Positions 1 to 8,702 of a stretch of 64,000 nucleotides of DNA are shown in pieces. The stretch is from S015-6 sp964384945 (GTDB taxonomy: Bacteria > Desulfobacterota > DSWW01): positions 1 through 64,000 of the forward strand of contig CAYLMK010000011.1 of NCBI GenBank assembly GCA_964384945.1. The letters are read 5' to 3'. The notes under the pieces were generated by a model. It made no database searches. It was not told the DNA's origin and saw only the letters and a program-made list of their open reading frames with translations. The first letter of the stretch is position 1; each line of letters opens with the position of its first letter. Made by a program: the position numbers and the translations under genes.

Positions 1-199
1 CCCACAAAGATATGAATCATTTAGAGGGTGACGATCATTGAACATACTGCTATGCAATGCATCGTCTTGGACACCCTCTTCCATCTCCCCGCCGTGAAGC
101 ACCGACCGGCTTGCCCCTGTGGCACGAGGCAAGCCGGAGACTTTACGCGCCGACGAGGGAGGAGGGTAACCGCTCGGAAGGACGCCGGCCGGCAGCCTC

Positions 200-1831
200 C
201 TACTCGGGGAGCCGCAGGGCCTGCCGGGCGCGGTCCAGCTCGCTTGCGAGCCTTTCGTCGCTCCATCCGAGTTCCCTGGCTGCCAGTTCTCCTGCTCGTC
301 GCAGAACCTCCTCGCCGGGGCTTCCAAGCGTGCCCAGACCCGTCCTCCGAAACAGGATGTCCTTGAGGGTCTGGGCCATTTCGTGCCGGGCCGCATAGAC
401 AACCTCGGCAAGGATCTCCCCGTCCGCGGTCACCGGGTCGGAAAGCCCCTGCCGCTCGCGGGCAACGGCAAGGACCTTCCTGCACTCGGTGCCGTAGTGC
501 TTACCAAGATACTCCAGGGTTCTGGGATCGAAGCCAGGATTCTCCTCCCGAACCCCGGCGAGGAAGACCTCCAGGTCCTCGATCTCGCAGCCGGCAAGGT
601 ACTCCTTGTCGGTCAGGGCATCCCGCGGCCTGACACCCAGTTTCTTCTGCACCCGGTCGACCACCTTTTCCGCCAGGCTGCGGCTCGTCGTGTACTTCCC
701 GCCTTCGACCGTAATGAGACCATCGAAGCCGTCCGCCTCGTTCTCGTAGATCTCGTACTTACGGGAGGATTCGTACGTGCCCTCTACCTGGTCCTCCACG
801 AGAGGGCGCAGGCCGCCGTAAGCGGAAAGCAAGTCGCCGAAGGAGAGGTTTCCGTCCCCGAAGCATGCGTTGATCTCCTGCAGAAACTCCTCCACGCTCT
901 TCCTCGTCACCCGGTAGGCGTCCGGGTCTCCCTCGTACTCCTTGTCCGTGGTCCCGATCAGGGTATGCCCCCGCCAAGGAATGATAAACAGGTGCCGGCC
1001 GGTCGGGGTCATGAGAGCCAGCGCATGCCGCTTCAGGAGAGGCGGCGTGATCAGGTGAATCCCCTCGGACCGCCGTATCGAATGGCCGCTCTGGCCCTTC
1101 GCGGCATCGGAGAGAATGATGTCCACCCACGGACCGCCGCAATTGACCGTAACCCTTCCCTCGATTTCGACCTCGTTTCCGCGCAGCAGGTCCAGGGCCT
1201 TCACGCCCGTGATTCGGGAGCCCTTCCCGTACAGAAACCCGTTGACCTCGGCCCGGTTCGCGACGCGGGCTCCGTGCTTCACTGCGGACTTCACGAAGGC
1301 GAGGGTGAGCCGCTCCGGGCAGATCGATTGGCAATCGTAGTAAACGGCCGCCCCGGTCAGACCCTCTTTCCGCACGTTCGGCTCCTCCCGCAGCACCTCC
1401 TCACGGGAAAGGGACTCGTGGCCCGGCAGCTTCTTCGCCTTGTCCCATGTCCTCCCCTTGTCGAAGGAAAGGATGTCGTAGAGGATCATCCCGGTCTCGA
1501 TGAGCCACTTGCTGCTCCGCCCGCCCTCGTAGGTCGGAACCAGGAACGGGAGAGGATAAACAAAGTTGGGGGCGATGTTCTCCAGGATGCGGCGCTCCCG
1601 GAGGGACTCGCGGACCAGACCCACCTCGAGCTGGGCGAGATAGCGCAGGCCTCCGTGGATCAGTTTCGATGTAGCCGCCGAGGTGGCCCAGCCAAAATCC
1701 TTCTTTTCCAGAAGAGCCACCCCAAGCCCCCTCTTGGCGGCATCGTAGGCAACGCAGGCACCCGTGATGCCCCCGCCCACTACGATTACGTCAAACGGCT
1801 TGCCATCGTAATCCTCGACGAATCGCTTCAT
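200..1831 (-). CDS. glpD: FAD-dependent glycerol-3-phosphate dehydrogenase
   Basis: Membrane-associated flavoenzyme that oxidises sn-glycerol-3-phosphate to dihydroxyacetone phosphate and passes electrons to quinone. The 543-residue product has the N-terminal dinucleotide fold (VVGGGITG, residues about 17-24), the substrate segment TSKLIHGGLRYL, and the C-terminal domain usual for GlpD, at normal family length. I chose the ATG at 1831 because a good Shine-Dalgarno (AAGGAGAG) lies just upstream and the protein then begins shortly before the FAD motif; the open frame extends about 42 codons further without homology. No glycerol kinase or facilitator adjoins it, so it may serve phospholipid turnover as well as glycerol use. 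Family assignment is firm; physiological role is inferred. Confidence 0.93.
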   Translation of the reverse strand: MKRFVEDYDGKPFDVIVVGGGITGACVAYDAAKRGLGVALLEKKDFGWATSAATSKLIHGGLRYLAQLEVGLVRESLRERRILENIAPNFVYPLPFLVPTYEGGRSSKWLIETGMILYDILSFDKGRTWDKAKKLPGHESLSREEVLREEPNVRKEGLTGAAVYYDCQSICPERLTLAFVKSAVKHGARVANRAEVNGFLYGKGSRITGVKALDLLRGNEVEIEGRVTVNCGGPWVDIILSDAAKGQSGHSIRRSEGIHLITPPLLKRHALALMTPTGRHLFIIPWRGHTLIGTTDKEYEGDPDAYRVTRKSVEEFLQEINACFGDGNLSFGDLLSAYGGLRPLVEDQVEGTYESSRKYEIYENEADGFDGLITVEGGKYTTSRSLAEKVVDRVQKKLGVRPRDALTDKEYLAGCEIEDLEVFLAGVREENPGFDPRTLEYLGKHYGTECRKVLAVARERQGLSDPVTADGEILAEVVYAARHEMAQTLKDILFRRTGLGTLGSPGEEVLRRAGELAARELGWSDERLASELDRARQALRLPE

Positions 1832-1950
1832 CTTTTTCTCTCCTTGGCGAGTAGCATGGGATCCAGCATACACAATCCGGCAGGGAATGCCACGTCCCGG
1901 ATGCGATGGCCCCGGGGGTCGATGCCCGGTCGCACGGGCCGGGGATTTCA

Positions 1951-1979
1951 TGGACAAGCCCGCCTTTTGATCCTATAGT
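1951..1979 (+). promoter_or_regulatory. Sigma-70-like promoter for the DUF374 acyltransferase
   Basis: TGGACA (1951-1956) and TATAGT (1974-1979) are separated by 17 bp in the divergent region between glpD and the acyltransferase. A start near 1986 would give a leader of about 100 nt. Confidence 0.55.
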
Positions 1980-2087
1980 GACCCATGTCGGCCCGGCCGT
2001 CCTACCGCATGCGATCCCTTCGTGCGCCACGGGGCGGGCCGCAGAGAGCCCCGACTTCCTACGAGTCGATCCGTTTTCGAGGAGCCC

Positions 2088-2909
2088 ATGGATACGGACA
2101 GGATTTCCGCGCTCTGGAACCTCCGGGACCCGGGGAAATACGGGGTCCGCCTCGGGCCCGGGCCGGACCGCGATTTCGGGCGCTCCCGTCTGCTCCTGTT
2201 CTGGCTCGGGATGCACCTGGCATGGGGCGTTGTGTTCCGGTTCTACCGCTCCTCCAGGATCGGGATCGTGGGAAAAGACCTGGAGGAGGAATGCATCGCC
2301 AAGGGGCGGGGGATCATTTACGCCCACTGGCACCGGTACGCCCAGTTCTACTTCTTTCACGCAGGCCGCAAGCGGCACGTGATGATGATCAGCCCCAAGA
2401 CGGGCGGGGAATTCGGCGCCCGCTGCATGGACAGGGTGGGAGTGCTCACGGTGCGGGGCTCTTCCACGAAGCTCACGAAGGAAGGCAAGACGAGATACCG
2501 GGGCGGAAAGGAGGCCCTTTCCGCCATGGTGGACCTGGTCAGGGAGGAAGGCTTCCACGCCGGGATTACGGGCGACGGCCCGAGGGGGCCGGCCCTCACC
2601 CTAAAAGCGGGGGTCATCCACCTGGCAAGACGCACCGGCTCGCCCATCCTGGTGCTCTCGGCAGCCGCCAGGCCTCACCTCCGGTTGCCCGGCTGGGACA
2701 GGATGTGGATGCCCCTGCCCTTTTCGAAGATCATCCTCTTCCTCACCGGCCCGTTCTACATTCCCCGGGACACGGATGAGGCCCGCTCGGAGGAACTGCG
2801 CGTTCAACTGGAAGTGCACATGCGGGGGATGGCCGCCAAGGCCGAAAGGTATTGGAAGGACGAACGGATCCGGGAGGAGATACCCGAACCGTTCTGGCTG
2901 CCGAAATAG
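2088..2909 (+). CDS. DUF374-family lysophospholipid acyltransferase-like protein
   Basis: Predicted membrane-associated acyltransferase of the LPLAT superfamily, DUF374 branch. The 273-residue product has a hydrophobic N-terminal stretch, the acceptor/catalytic HWHR segment, and the DGPRGP motif that marks this branch. The start at 2088 is chosen because GGAG sits six bases upstream and the protein then begins before the conserved core; an in-frame start 66 bases upstream lacks a ribosome site. It stands alone between two minus-strand units. DUF374 proteins often act in lipid A or phospholipid acylation, and the window has a second DUF374 domain fused to LpxK at 46.5-48.4 kb, so the two may divide labour. 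Acyl donor and acceptor cannot be read from the sequence. Confidence 0.8.
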   Translation: MDTDRISALWNLRDPGKYGVRLGPGPDRDFGRSRLLLFWLGMHLAWGVVFRFYRSSRIGIVGKDLEEECIAKGRGIIYAHWHRYAQFYFFHAGRKRHVMMISPKTGGEFGARCMDRVGVLTVRGSSTKLTKEGKTRYRGGKEALSAMVDLVREEGFHAGITGDGPRGPALTLKAGVIHLARRTGSPILVLSAAARPHLRLPGWDRMWMPLPFSKIILFLTGPFYIPRDTDEARSEELRVQLEVHMRGMAAKAERYWKDERIREEIPEPFWLPK

Positions 2910-2947
2910 CCCGGCCGTTTCGCATCGCGCAGGCGGGTCTCGCCCGG

Positions 2948-4534
2948 TCACGCGCAGGATCCGCGGTTCAGCCGCGCGAACATCCTCCTGTTGTTCTCGT
3001 AGATCTCGAGGAAGCACCGAAACCGCTCGTCGTAAATCCCTCGGTTTTCCGGGTTTGGGGGAAATGTCTTCTCGTACTCGATCAGGCCCGGTATATCCTC
3101 GAAGGCGATATGCCCGAGTCCGACCGAGGCGATGAAGGCGGCCCCCCGGGCATTCGCCTGGAGCGGATCCTTGACCCTCCGGATCTCCCGGTCGAGCACG
3201 TCGGCGAGGATCCGGCACCACACATCCGACCGGGCGCCTCCGCCGACGATGTTGAGCGGACGGAGCGTACGCCCGACAAACTTTTCGACATACCCGAGGC
3301 TCCATCGCGTATTGTAGGCCACCCCCTCCAGGAAGGCCCGCACGATGTGGTCGAGGGTCGTGGTTTTCGAAAGGTTGTACAGCCCGCCCCGCAGGGTCGT
3401 GCTGTCCACCGGGGTCCGCTCTCCGTTCAGCCAGGGGGTAAAGATGAGCCCGTGGCTTCCCGGATCGACACGCTCCGCAACGCAGTCCATACGTTCGTAA
3501 CAGTTCTCCGGCGGTTCGCCCGTGACGAGCTCGTTCTTGTGGAACAGGATGTTCTCCGCGAGAAACCCCAGACAGCCGCCCGCCAGGTCCTGCTCGTTCA
3601 CGCTCTGGTACTTGCCGGGGATCGCGGTGGGGAACGAGGCGATTGCGTGAAATGCATCCGCCTTCTTGAAGGGCACGATGCACTGCACCCAGGACGAGGT
3701 CCCGATGTAGACGTGGCCCTCGAAGTCTCGGACCGCGCCGGACCCGATGAGGGCGCACTGGTGGTCCGGGGAGCCCATCACGACCTTCACATCTCTTCGT
3801 ACGCCGATCCGGTCGGCCACTTCGGGCCGCAAGGGGCCGAGGATGTCGGTCGAGGCCCTGAGCGGCGGCAACTTCGCCCGGTCGAGGCCCAGGATCCGGA
3901 TCAGCCTGTCGTCGTAGCGCATGCGATGGATGTCTCGCGTGTCCGTCACCCAGAAGAGCTGCATCGAGTCGAACGAGGCGGCGAACTCGCCCGTAAGCCT
4001 GAGGTTCAGGTAGTCCTTGCTCGGCAGGAACATGTATGTCTTCTCGTACACGCGCGGAGACTCGTGCTTCCAGAGAAGCACGTGCCCGGCGTCGTCCTTT
4101 CCGGAAAGGGAAGGCGCGCCTGCGGTCTTCCTCACCCATTCGAGGACCTTGAGGAGCCCGTAGCCCATCACGCTCGGGAACCCCCGCATGGCCCGGGCAA
4201 CGTAGGGCGCGCCACGGGAGTCCATCCAGGTGAGGGACTGCCCGAGGTGCCTGCCGTGCGCGTCCACGGCCACCGTGCTGGAAAAGGTGCTCGAGACGCA
4301 CATCGCCTCGATGGAATCGGCGGGAACCGCGCCGCCCGCCACGAGCCGCCTCGAGGTTGCCAGCAGGGCGTTCCACCAATCCTCCGGGTCCTGTTCGGCG
4401 CCGCCTCCGGGAAGGAAACGGATCGGGGTCCTCTCGAAATCGGAGGCAGCCACCCGCCCGTGCGCCGAAAGGATGGAGGCCTTCACGCCGGAGGTGCCGT
4501 GATCGATGGCCAGGATGTGGGGATCCTGCCTCAT
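2948..4534 (-). CDS. FGGY-family carbohydrate kinase (xylulokinase-like)
   Basis: Two-domain actin-fold sugar kinase, 528 residues, normal for the family. The N-terminal phosphate motif DHGTSGVKA (D11-T14) and later segments VVMGSPDHQCALIGSGAV and IVGGGARSDVWCRIL match FGGY kinases and look closer to the xylulokinase branch than to glycerol kinase. It lies 8 nt downstream of the saccharopine-dehydrogenase-like gene and is clearly its operon partner. The sugar or polyol substrate is not identifiable. Although glpD is nearby it is a separate unit, so glycerol kinase activity should not be assumed. Confidence 0.85.
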   Translation of the reverse strand: MRQDPHILAIDHGTSGVKASILSAHGRVAASDFERTPIRFLPGGGAEQDPEDWWNALLATSRRLVAGGAVPADSIEAMCVSSTFSSTVAVDAHGRHLGQSLTWMDSRGAPYVARAMRGFPSVMGYGLLKVLEWVRKTAGAPSLSGKDDAGHVLLWKHESPRVYEKTYMFLPSKDYLNLRLTGEFAASFDSMQLFWVTDTRDIHRMRYDDRLIRILGLDRAKLPPLRASTDILGPLRPEVADRIGVRRDVKVVMGSPDHQCALIGSGAVRDFEGHVYIGTSSWVQCIVPFKKADAFHAIASFPTAIPGKYQSVNEQDLAGGCLGFLAENILFHKNELVTGEPPENCYERMDCVAERVDPGSHGLIFTPWLNGERTPVDSTTLRGGLYNLSKTTTLDHIVRAFLEGVAYNTRWSLGYVEKFVGRTLRPLNIVGGGARSDVWCRILADVLDREIRRVKDPLQANARGAAFIASVGLGHIAFEDIPGLIEYEKTFPPNPENRGIYDERFRCFLEIYENNRRMFARLNRGSCA

Positions 4535-4542
4535 GCCAGCCC

Positions 4543-5766
4543 CTAGAGATCGATCCGGGTGGCTCTTCCGCTCGAATCGATCCGTTCCGCGTAGAGGACC
4601 TCGACCGCCTTCTTGCGCCCCTTCCGCTTCACGGGCTTCATCGTGCTTCGCAATCGGATGAAGTCGTTCGGGTCGACGCATCCCTCCGGGGGCAACACGC
4701 CCTTGGCCGTGATCTTGCCCTGGTGCATCAGGATCACGCCCATGGCTGCCGGAATCCCGGTCCCCTCGCCCAGGGCCGCCCCCTGGGAGGCCATGTGGAC
4801 CCTGTACTCTTCCGGCTTGCCGTCCTTCCTTCCCTTCACGACCACCGACATGGCCCCACGCTGGGTCCCGAATCTCGTTCGCTTCAGGATCCGGTTCCGC
4901 TCCCGGAGGATGTAGGCGATAGCGAAATCGTAGGGCACGACCGGCTTGCCCCTCACGTTGAGGGGCTCCCTGCTCGCCAGGCCCAGCCTGCACATGTTCC
5001 CGGTCAGTTCGTAATACTCGAGGGGGAGCACCGACCCCTTGTTCGTTACCTGGTTCACCTTGATGTATTTGGGCAGGGTGACCTGCTCCGGATGCGGGTA
5101 GGGGTAGAGCGGGATGTTCTCGCCCACCAGGGGGAAATCAAAGGTCTGCCTCAGGGCGATCCCGTCTTCCCGGAAGTACTTCACGTATTTCCGCTTCCCC
5201 TCCAGAAACATGGGGATGTCGATCGTCATGCAATGAAAGCGATGGCCGATGACGCCCTCGCCTTCCGCAGGCTCCCCCCCGTGCGTGTGGAAGATGTCCA
5301 CCGAATCGGTCTCATCCAGAAGCGTATCGGCCACCAGCTTGGCGAAAAGATTGGTCACGCCCGGAGAGGCGCCCATGCCGATCAGGGCCGTGATCCCGGC
5401 CTTCTTCGCAGCCCCGTGCATCTTGAGAATGTCCAGGGTCACATCCACATCGTCGCAGATGTCCACATAGTCGATTCGCTCTTCGATCACCGCGCCCAGG
5501 ACGGTCTTCACGCTCTTGTAGAAAGGCCCCACGCAATTGAGCACGATGTCGCTTCCCCGGATCGCCTTCCGGACGCTGCCGGGATCTTCGGCATTCATCT
5601 TGACCGCCGTGACCCTCCTGGATCCGATCTCGCCGATGATCGCAGCGGCCCGGCCCATGTCCGCATCCCCGATCCGGATGCCGCCGAATCGATCCTGTGC
5701 GGCCAGGCACTTCACGGCAACGCTGCCCACGGCCCCGCACCCGCCCAGAACGGTCACCTTCGTCAT
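4543..5766 (-). CDS. Saccharopine dehydrogenase-like NAD(P) oxidoreductase
   Basis: Soluble oxidoreductase of the saccharopine dehydrogenase-like family, 407 residues. The first residues hold the Rossmann motif VLGGCGAVG, followed by the family segments VLNCVGPFYK and GASPGVTNLFAK. The ATG at 5766 has a strong ribosome site (AGGAGGGAG) seven bases upstream. It is the first gene of an operon with the FGGY kinase and sits behind a good promoter. Members of this family in catabolic operons reduce or oxidise amino-acid-like or sugar-acid intermediates; saccharopine itself is not implied. The pairing of a sugar kinase with this reductase is the main functional clue, and the pathway remains unidentified. 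Confidence 0.82.
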   Translation of the reverse strand: MTKVTVLGGCGAVGSVAVKCLAAQDRFGGIRIGDADMGRAAAIIGEIGSRRVTAVKMNAEDPGSVRKAIRGSDIVLNCVGPFYKSVKTVLGAVIEERIDYVDICDDVDVTLDILKMHGAAKKAGITALIGMGASPGVTNLFAKLVADTLLDETDSVDIFHTHGGEPAEGEGVIGHRFHCMTIDIPMFLEGKRKYVKYFREDGIALRQTFDFPLVGENIPLYPYPHPEQVTLPKYIKVNQVTNKGSVLPLEYYELTGNMCRLGLASREPLNVRGKPVVPYDFAIAYILRERNRILKRTRFGTQRGAMSVVVKGRKDGKPEEYRVHMASQGAALGEGTGIPAAMGVILMHQGKITAKGVLPPEGCVDPNDFIRLRSTMKPVKRKGRKKAVEVLYAERIDSSGRATRIDL

Positions 5767-5843
5767 TTCTCCCTCCTGCCGAACTTGTGGCCGGACACGC
5801 CGGAATCGGCCGGCGTCTTCCGGGAAAGCACGCGCGGCAACGC

Positions 5844-5873
5844 AGTCTATGGGAGGGCGCAATTGCCTGTCAA
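5844..5873 (-). promoter_or_regulatory. Promoter of the reductase-kinase operon
   Basis: On the minus strand a perfect TTGACA (5873-5868) is followed, after 18 bp, by TAGACT (5849-5844). Transcription would begin about 70 nt before the ATG at 5766. It lies 45 bp from the divergent promoter at 5919-5947. Confidence 0.55.
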
Positions 5874-5918
5874 GGAATGCGGGCCTTGCCTGCGACGTGC
5901 GCGCGGCCAACCGGCCCT

Positions 5919-5947
5919 TTGACAACGAGCGGCAAAAGCAATACAAA
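5919..5947 (+). promoter_or_regulatory. Promoter of the iron-sulfur flavoprotein gene
   Basis: TTGACA (5919-5924), 17 bp spacer, TACAAA (5942-5947), upstream of the ATG at 6035 and divergent from the reductase-kinase promoter. Confidence 0.55.
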
Positions 5948-6034
5948 CGACACGGCCGCCTCGGACCGCCTCCCGGCTGCCTGCATGCCCCTTCCTCGTC
6001 TCCCGGCAAGGCCTCTACAAGGAAAGGAGCCGTC

Positions 6035-6769
6035 ATGACGCCTGAAGATCTGAAGGTGAAAATCCTCGGGATCGTGGGGACGCCGATCAAGGAGGGCAAC
6101 TGCCAGTATTTCCTGGAACAGGCCCTGCGCGCGGTCGAATCGAGCGGCCTGGCAACGACCGAACTCGTTCATCTCCAGGATTGCCGGATCGAGTATTGCA
6201 TCGGCTGCGAGGCATGCCTCCGCCGTGTGCACAAGGTGCAGAAGGAGGTCGGGTTCGACGTGATCCCGGTGCCGGTCAAGGAGTACAACTGCAGCATCCG
6301 GGACGACATGGAGATCCTTCACAGGAAGATGCTCGAGGCGGACGGCATTTTCCTGGCGGCCCCCGTATACATCGCCACGATCCCGGGGCAGGTCAAGACC
6401 TTTCTGGACCGGTGCCGGACCTTTGTGCACGATTTCCGGCTCCGCGGCAAGGTGGCCGCGCCCCTGACCGTTGCCTTCTACCGGAACGCCGGGGAGGACA
6501 CGGCCCTGCAGGTGATGGCCCTCTCCCTGCTTGCCCTCGGGCTCACGCTGGTCTCCTTCGGGGCCTCGGCCGTCACGACAAGGGAGGGATTGGGCATGCC
6601 GATCCGCGAGACCCGCTTCGCCGTCAAGGAGGACCTGGTCGGCATGACCCTGATGAGCATGGCCGCCACACAGGTTGTCCAGGCCGCCCTGCAGATGAAG
6701 GCGGGCAGGCATGCCCTGCAAGAGGCCGGAATCCGTATCCGTAGCGGAGGCTGGGCGGCGCCTTCGTGA
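6035..6769 (+). CDS. Iron-sulfur flavoprotein / NADPH-dependent FMN reductase family
   Basis: Predicted FMN-binding electron carrier of the flavodoxin-like fold, 244 residues. It starts with the flavin phosphate-loop region (ILGIVGTPIKEGNC) and carries a compact cysteine motif CIGCEAC (C55, C58, C61), with a fourth cysteine in NCSIRDDM (C86), the pattern that holds a [4Fe-4S] cluster in iron-sulfur flavoproteins. The spacing between the third and fourth cysteines is 25 residues, longer than usual in the archetype. The PVYIATIPGQVKTFLDR segment is the typical FMN isoalloxazine loop. The ATG at 6035 has AAAGGAG close upstream. Monocistronic, with its own promoter; the redox partner is unknown. 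Confidence 0.85.
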   Translation: MTPEDLKVKILGIVGTPIKEGNCQYFLEQALRAVESSGLATTELVHLQDCRIEYCIGCEACLRRVHKVQKEVGFDVIPVPVKEYNCSIRDDMEILHRKMLEADGIFLAAPVYIATIPGQVKTFLDRCRTFVHDFRLRGKVAAPLTVAFYRNAGEDTALQVMALSLLALGLTLVSFGASAVTTREGLGMPIRETRFAVKEDLVGMTLMSMAATQVVQAALQMKAGRHALQEAGIRIRSGGWAAPS

Positions 6770-6844
6770 GCCGGGGATGCAACGTTGGAGAACGATAGGG
6801 TGAGGGGGAATTCAGACCATGCTATGGTTCTAACTGCGTCGGTA

Positions 6845-7612
6845 TCAGAGCAGGCGGATGCGGGTGCCGCAAATCACCACCCGGTCGTCCGATCGCTCGC
6901 AACCCCGTTCCCCGGCCGCCGCCAGCAACCGCTCGCGGTCGGCCGTCCTCACGTCGAAGCCACCCACGCCGGGGCCCCGCCCGTCCAGGTCGGGAACAAA
7001 GCGCAGCACGCCGTTTTGGAGCGGAATCTCCGGTTCCCCGAAGCGGCTCTCCTTCACCGGGATGCCCAGGATCCTTGCCCACAGCCCGGCCAGCCCCCGA
7101 GGGTCTTCGCTCTGAATTTCCGCACCCGCAAGCGCACGGACCACATCGGTCCGCACGGCGCCCTTCCAGTCCGGGCCGCCCGGCTCCCACATGCACATGG
7201 GCTCCGTCAAATCGGCCCCTGGAGCGACGGAATCCACGGACAGCAGAACGCCGCCCGTGTCCCGCGGGTGAAAGTGGGTGCAGCGGTACTCCGGATTGTC
7301 CAGGGTAAAGACCGAACGGATACCGAGGGCCGTGATGCGCTCCCGCTCGGCCTGCGCGTCCTCGCACTGAAGCAGGACCATGTATCCTCCGTTGCCCCTG
7401 CGCCGCTCGAGGTAGCGCCCGGCCGCCGTACCCGCCTGCACCGGCGCAACCACCTCCAGGAAATCGCCGTTTACCGGCATCACCGCATTCTCGAGCCCGA
7501 AATAGATCACCAGCGGATCCCGGTAGGCCACCTCCAGACCGAGCACTGCGGTCAGATCGGCCACGGCCGGCTCCAGCCTTTCCGCCACCATACAGACCTG
7601 ACGCAGCCTCAT
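6845..7612 (-). CDS. VOC superfamily (glyoxalase/dioxygenase-like) protein
   Basis: A 255-residue protein made of two vicinal-oxygen-chelate halves. The first half runs from MRLRQVCMVAERLEPAV with the segment LGLEVAYRDP, and the second has LAGLWARILGIPVKESRFG. The overall layout resembles glyoxalase-like proteins of the PF13468 type, though a metal triad cannot be assigned with confidence. The start at 7612 is supported by AAGGAGGGAG upstream. It is convergent with the flavoprotein gene and stands alone. Substrate unknown. Confidence 0.75.
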   Translation of the reverse strand: MRLRQVCMVAERLEPAVADLTAVLGLEVAYRDPLVIYFGLENAVMPVNGDFLEVVAPVQAGTAAGRYLERRRGNGGYMVLLQCEDAQAERERITALGIRSVFTLDNPEYRCTHFHPRDTGGVLLSVDSVAPGADLTEPMCMWEPGGPDWKGAVRTDVVRALAGAEIQSEDPRGLAGLWARILGIPVKESRFGEPEIPLQNGVLRFVPDLDGRGPGVGGFDVRTADRERLLAAAGERGCERSDDRVVICGTRIRLL

Positions 7613-7790
7613 CCTATCTCCCTCCTTGCTGCCCGTGGGCGGACCGGAAGCATAGCAGACCGGCACGGCGGCCACAACCCGCCGCGCCTGCCCCGGCCTT
7701 GTCGGCCCTCGGCCGCGGCATCTACCGCAGCCGGCAAGTAAGGATTTCCGGCCTCCCGGGCGATATACAGTGATGAGGAGGCTCTGCCGG

Positions 7791-8702
7791 ATGCGATGCC
7801 CGAAATGCGGTTTCGAACAGGAAGACGCGGTCGACTGTGCCCGATGCGGCATCGTCTTCGAGAAGTATCAGGGTCCTGCCGCGGCCCTGCCCGGCAGCGC
7901 CTTCACAGCCGGAATGAGGCCCCGGAGTTCCCGCACCCCCTTCCTCGGGACCCGTCTTCTCAGGCTCGCCTTCCTTGTCGGCCTGGGACTGTTCTCGATC
8001 TCCTACCTTCTCAAAGAGAGGCTGCCCGACGCCGGCGCAATACGGCAAGACCTGCTGCGCGAGCCGGTCCAGACCCCCGTGCACATGGACCCCTTCCAGA
8101 TCGAATCCGGGCAGATGCTCTACACGATCACGCCCCTTTACGCCTATGAGCTTTCCGGGCTGGTCGTCTCGGATCACGATTGCGGCACATGGTGGGACAT
8201 CTACCATCGCGACCAGTGGAAGGACTTCCTCAACGTCAAGGACCTGTGCGTGCTCTGGGGCGAGAACGTCCGGACGGAAGTCTACAAGGAGATGCGCTAC
8301 ACCAGCGACTCCTGGACCTGCACCTATTACTGGCCGAACGAAGCGGTGGGTTCGCGGTTCAACCACACCCAGCTCTCGAACAACCACCTGCTCAGCCGGG
8401 ACGAATCGGTCACCCGCTTGCTGCTCAAGACATCGCCGGGAGACCAGATCCGTCTGCGGGGCTACCTCGCGGAATACTCCCACAGCAACGGTGAATTCCG
8501 ACGGGGAACAAGCACGGTGCGAACCGACACCGGAAACGGAGCCTGCGAGACCGTCTATGTGGAGGAGTACGAGATCCTCCGAGCGGGCAACTCCTTCTGG
8601 CGCGCCACGTTCACTGCGTCCAAGTACGCCATCCTCGTGAGCGGGCTTCTGCTCGTCGCCCGCTTCCTTCTCGCCCCCGTGACCCCGCCTAGGCGGTCTT
8701 GA
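7791..8702 (+). CDS. Membrane protein with N-terminal zinc ribbon, unknown function
   Basis: Not recognised as a characterised family. The 303-residue product begins MRCPKCGFEQ and has a second CARCG pair, forming a four-cysteine zinc ribbon within the first 25 residues. A hydrophobic segment (about residues 50-68) and a second near the C-terminus (YAILVSGLLLVARFLLA) suggest that a central domain of about 190 residues, rich in Tyr, Trp and Asp, lies between two membrane anchors, probably outside the cytoplasm. The start at 7791 is preferred because AGGAGG lies nine bases upstream; earlier GTG/ATG codons have no ribosome site. It overlaps the convergent synthetase gene by 14 nt. Confidence 0.7.
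   Translation: MRCPKCGFEQEDAVDCARCGIVFEKYQGPAAALPGSAFTAGMRPRSSRTPFLGTRLLRLAFLVGLGLFSISYLLKERLPDAGAIRQDLLREPVQTPVHMDPFQIESGQMLYTITPLYAYELSGLVVSDHDCGTWWDIYHRDQWKDFLNVKDLCVLWGENVRTEVYKEMRYTSDSWTCTYYWPNEAVGSRFNHTQLSNNHLLSRDESVTRLLLKTSPGDQIRLRGYLAEYSHSNGEFRRGTSTVRTDTGNGACETVYVEEYEILRAGNSFWRATFTASKYAILVSGLLLVARFLLAPVTPPRRS

Noticed and set aside
1..199. Short frames on both strands before the glpD stop
   Set aside because: No ribosome site, codon bias or motif supports any of them.
2948..4534. Glycerol kinase paired with glpD
   Set aside because: Motifs fit the broader FGGY/xylulokinase branch, and the gene belongs to a different operon with a reductase.
6790..6835. Small inverted repeat ACCAT/ATGGT between convergent genes as a terminator
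   Set aside because: Five-base stem and no T run.
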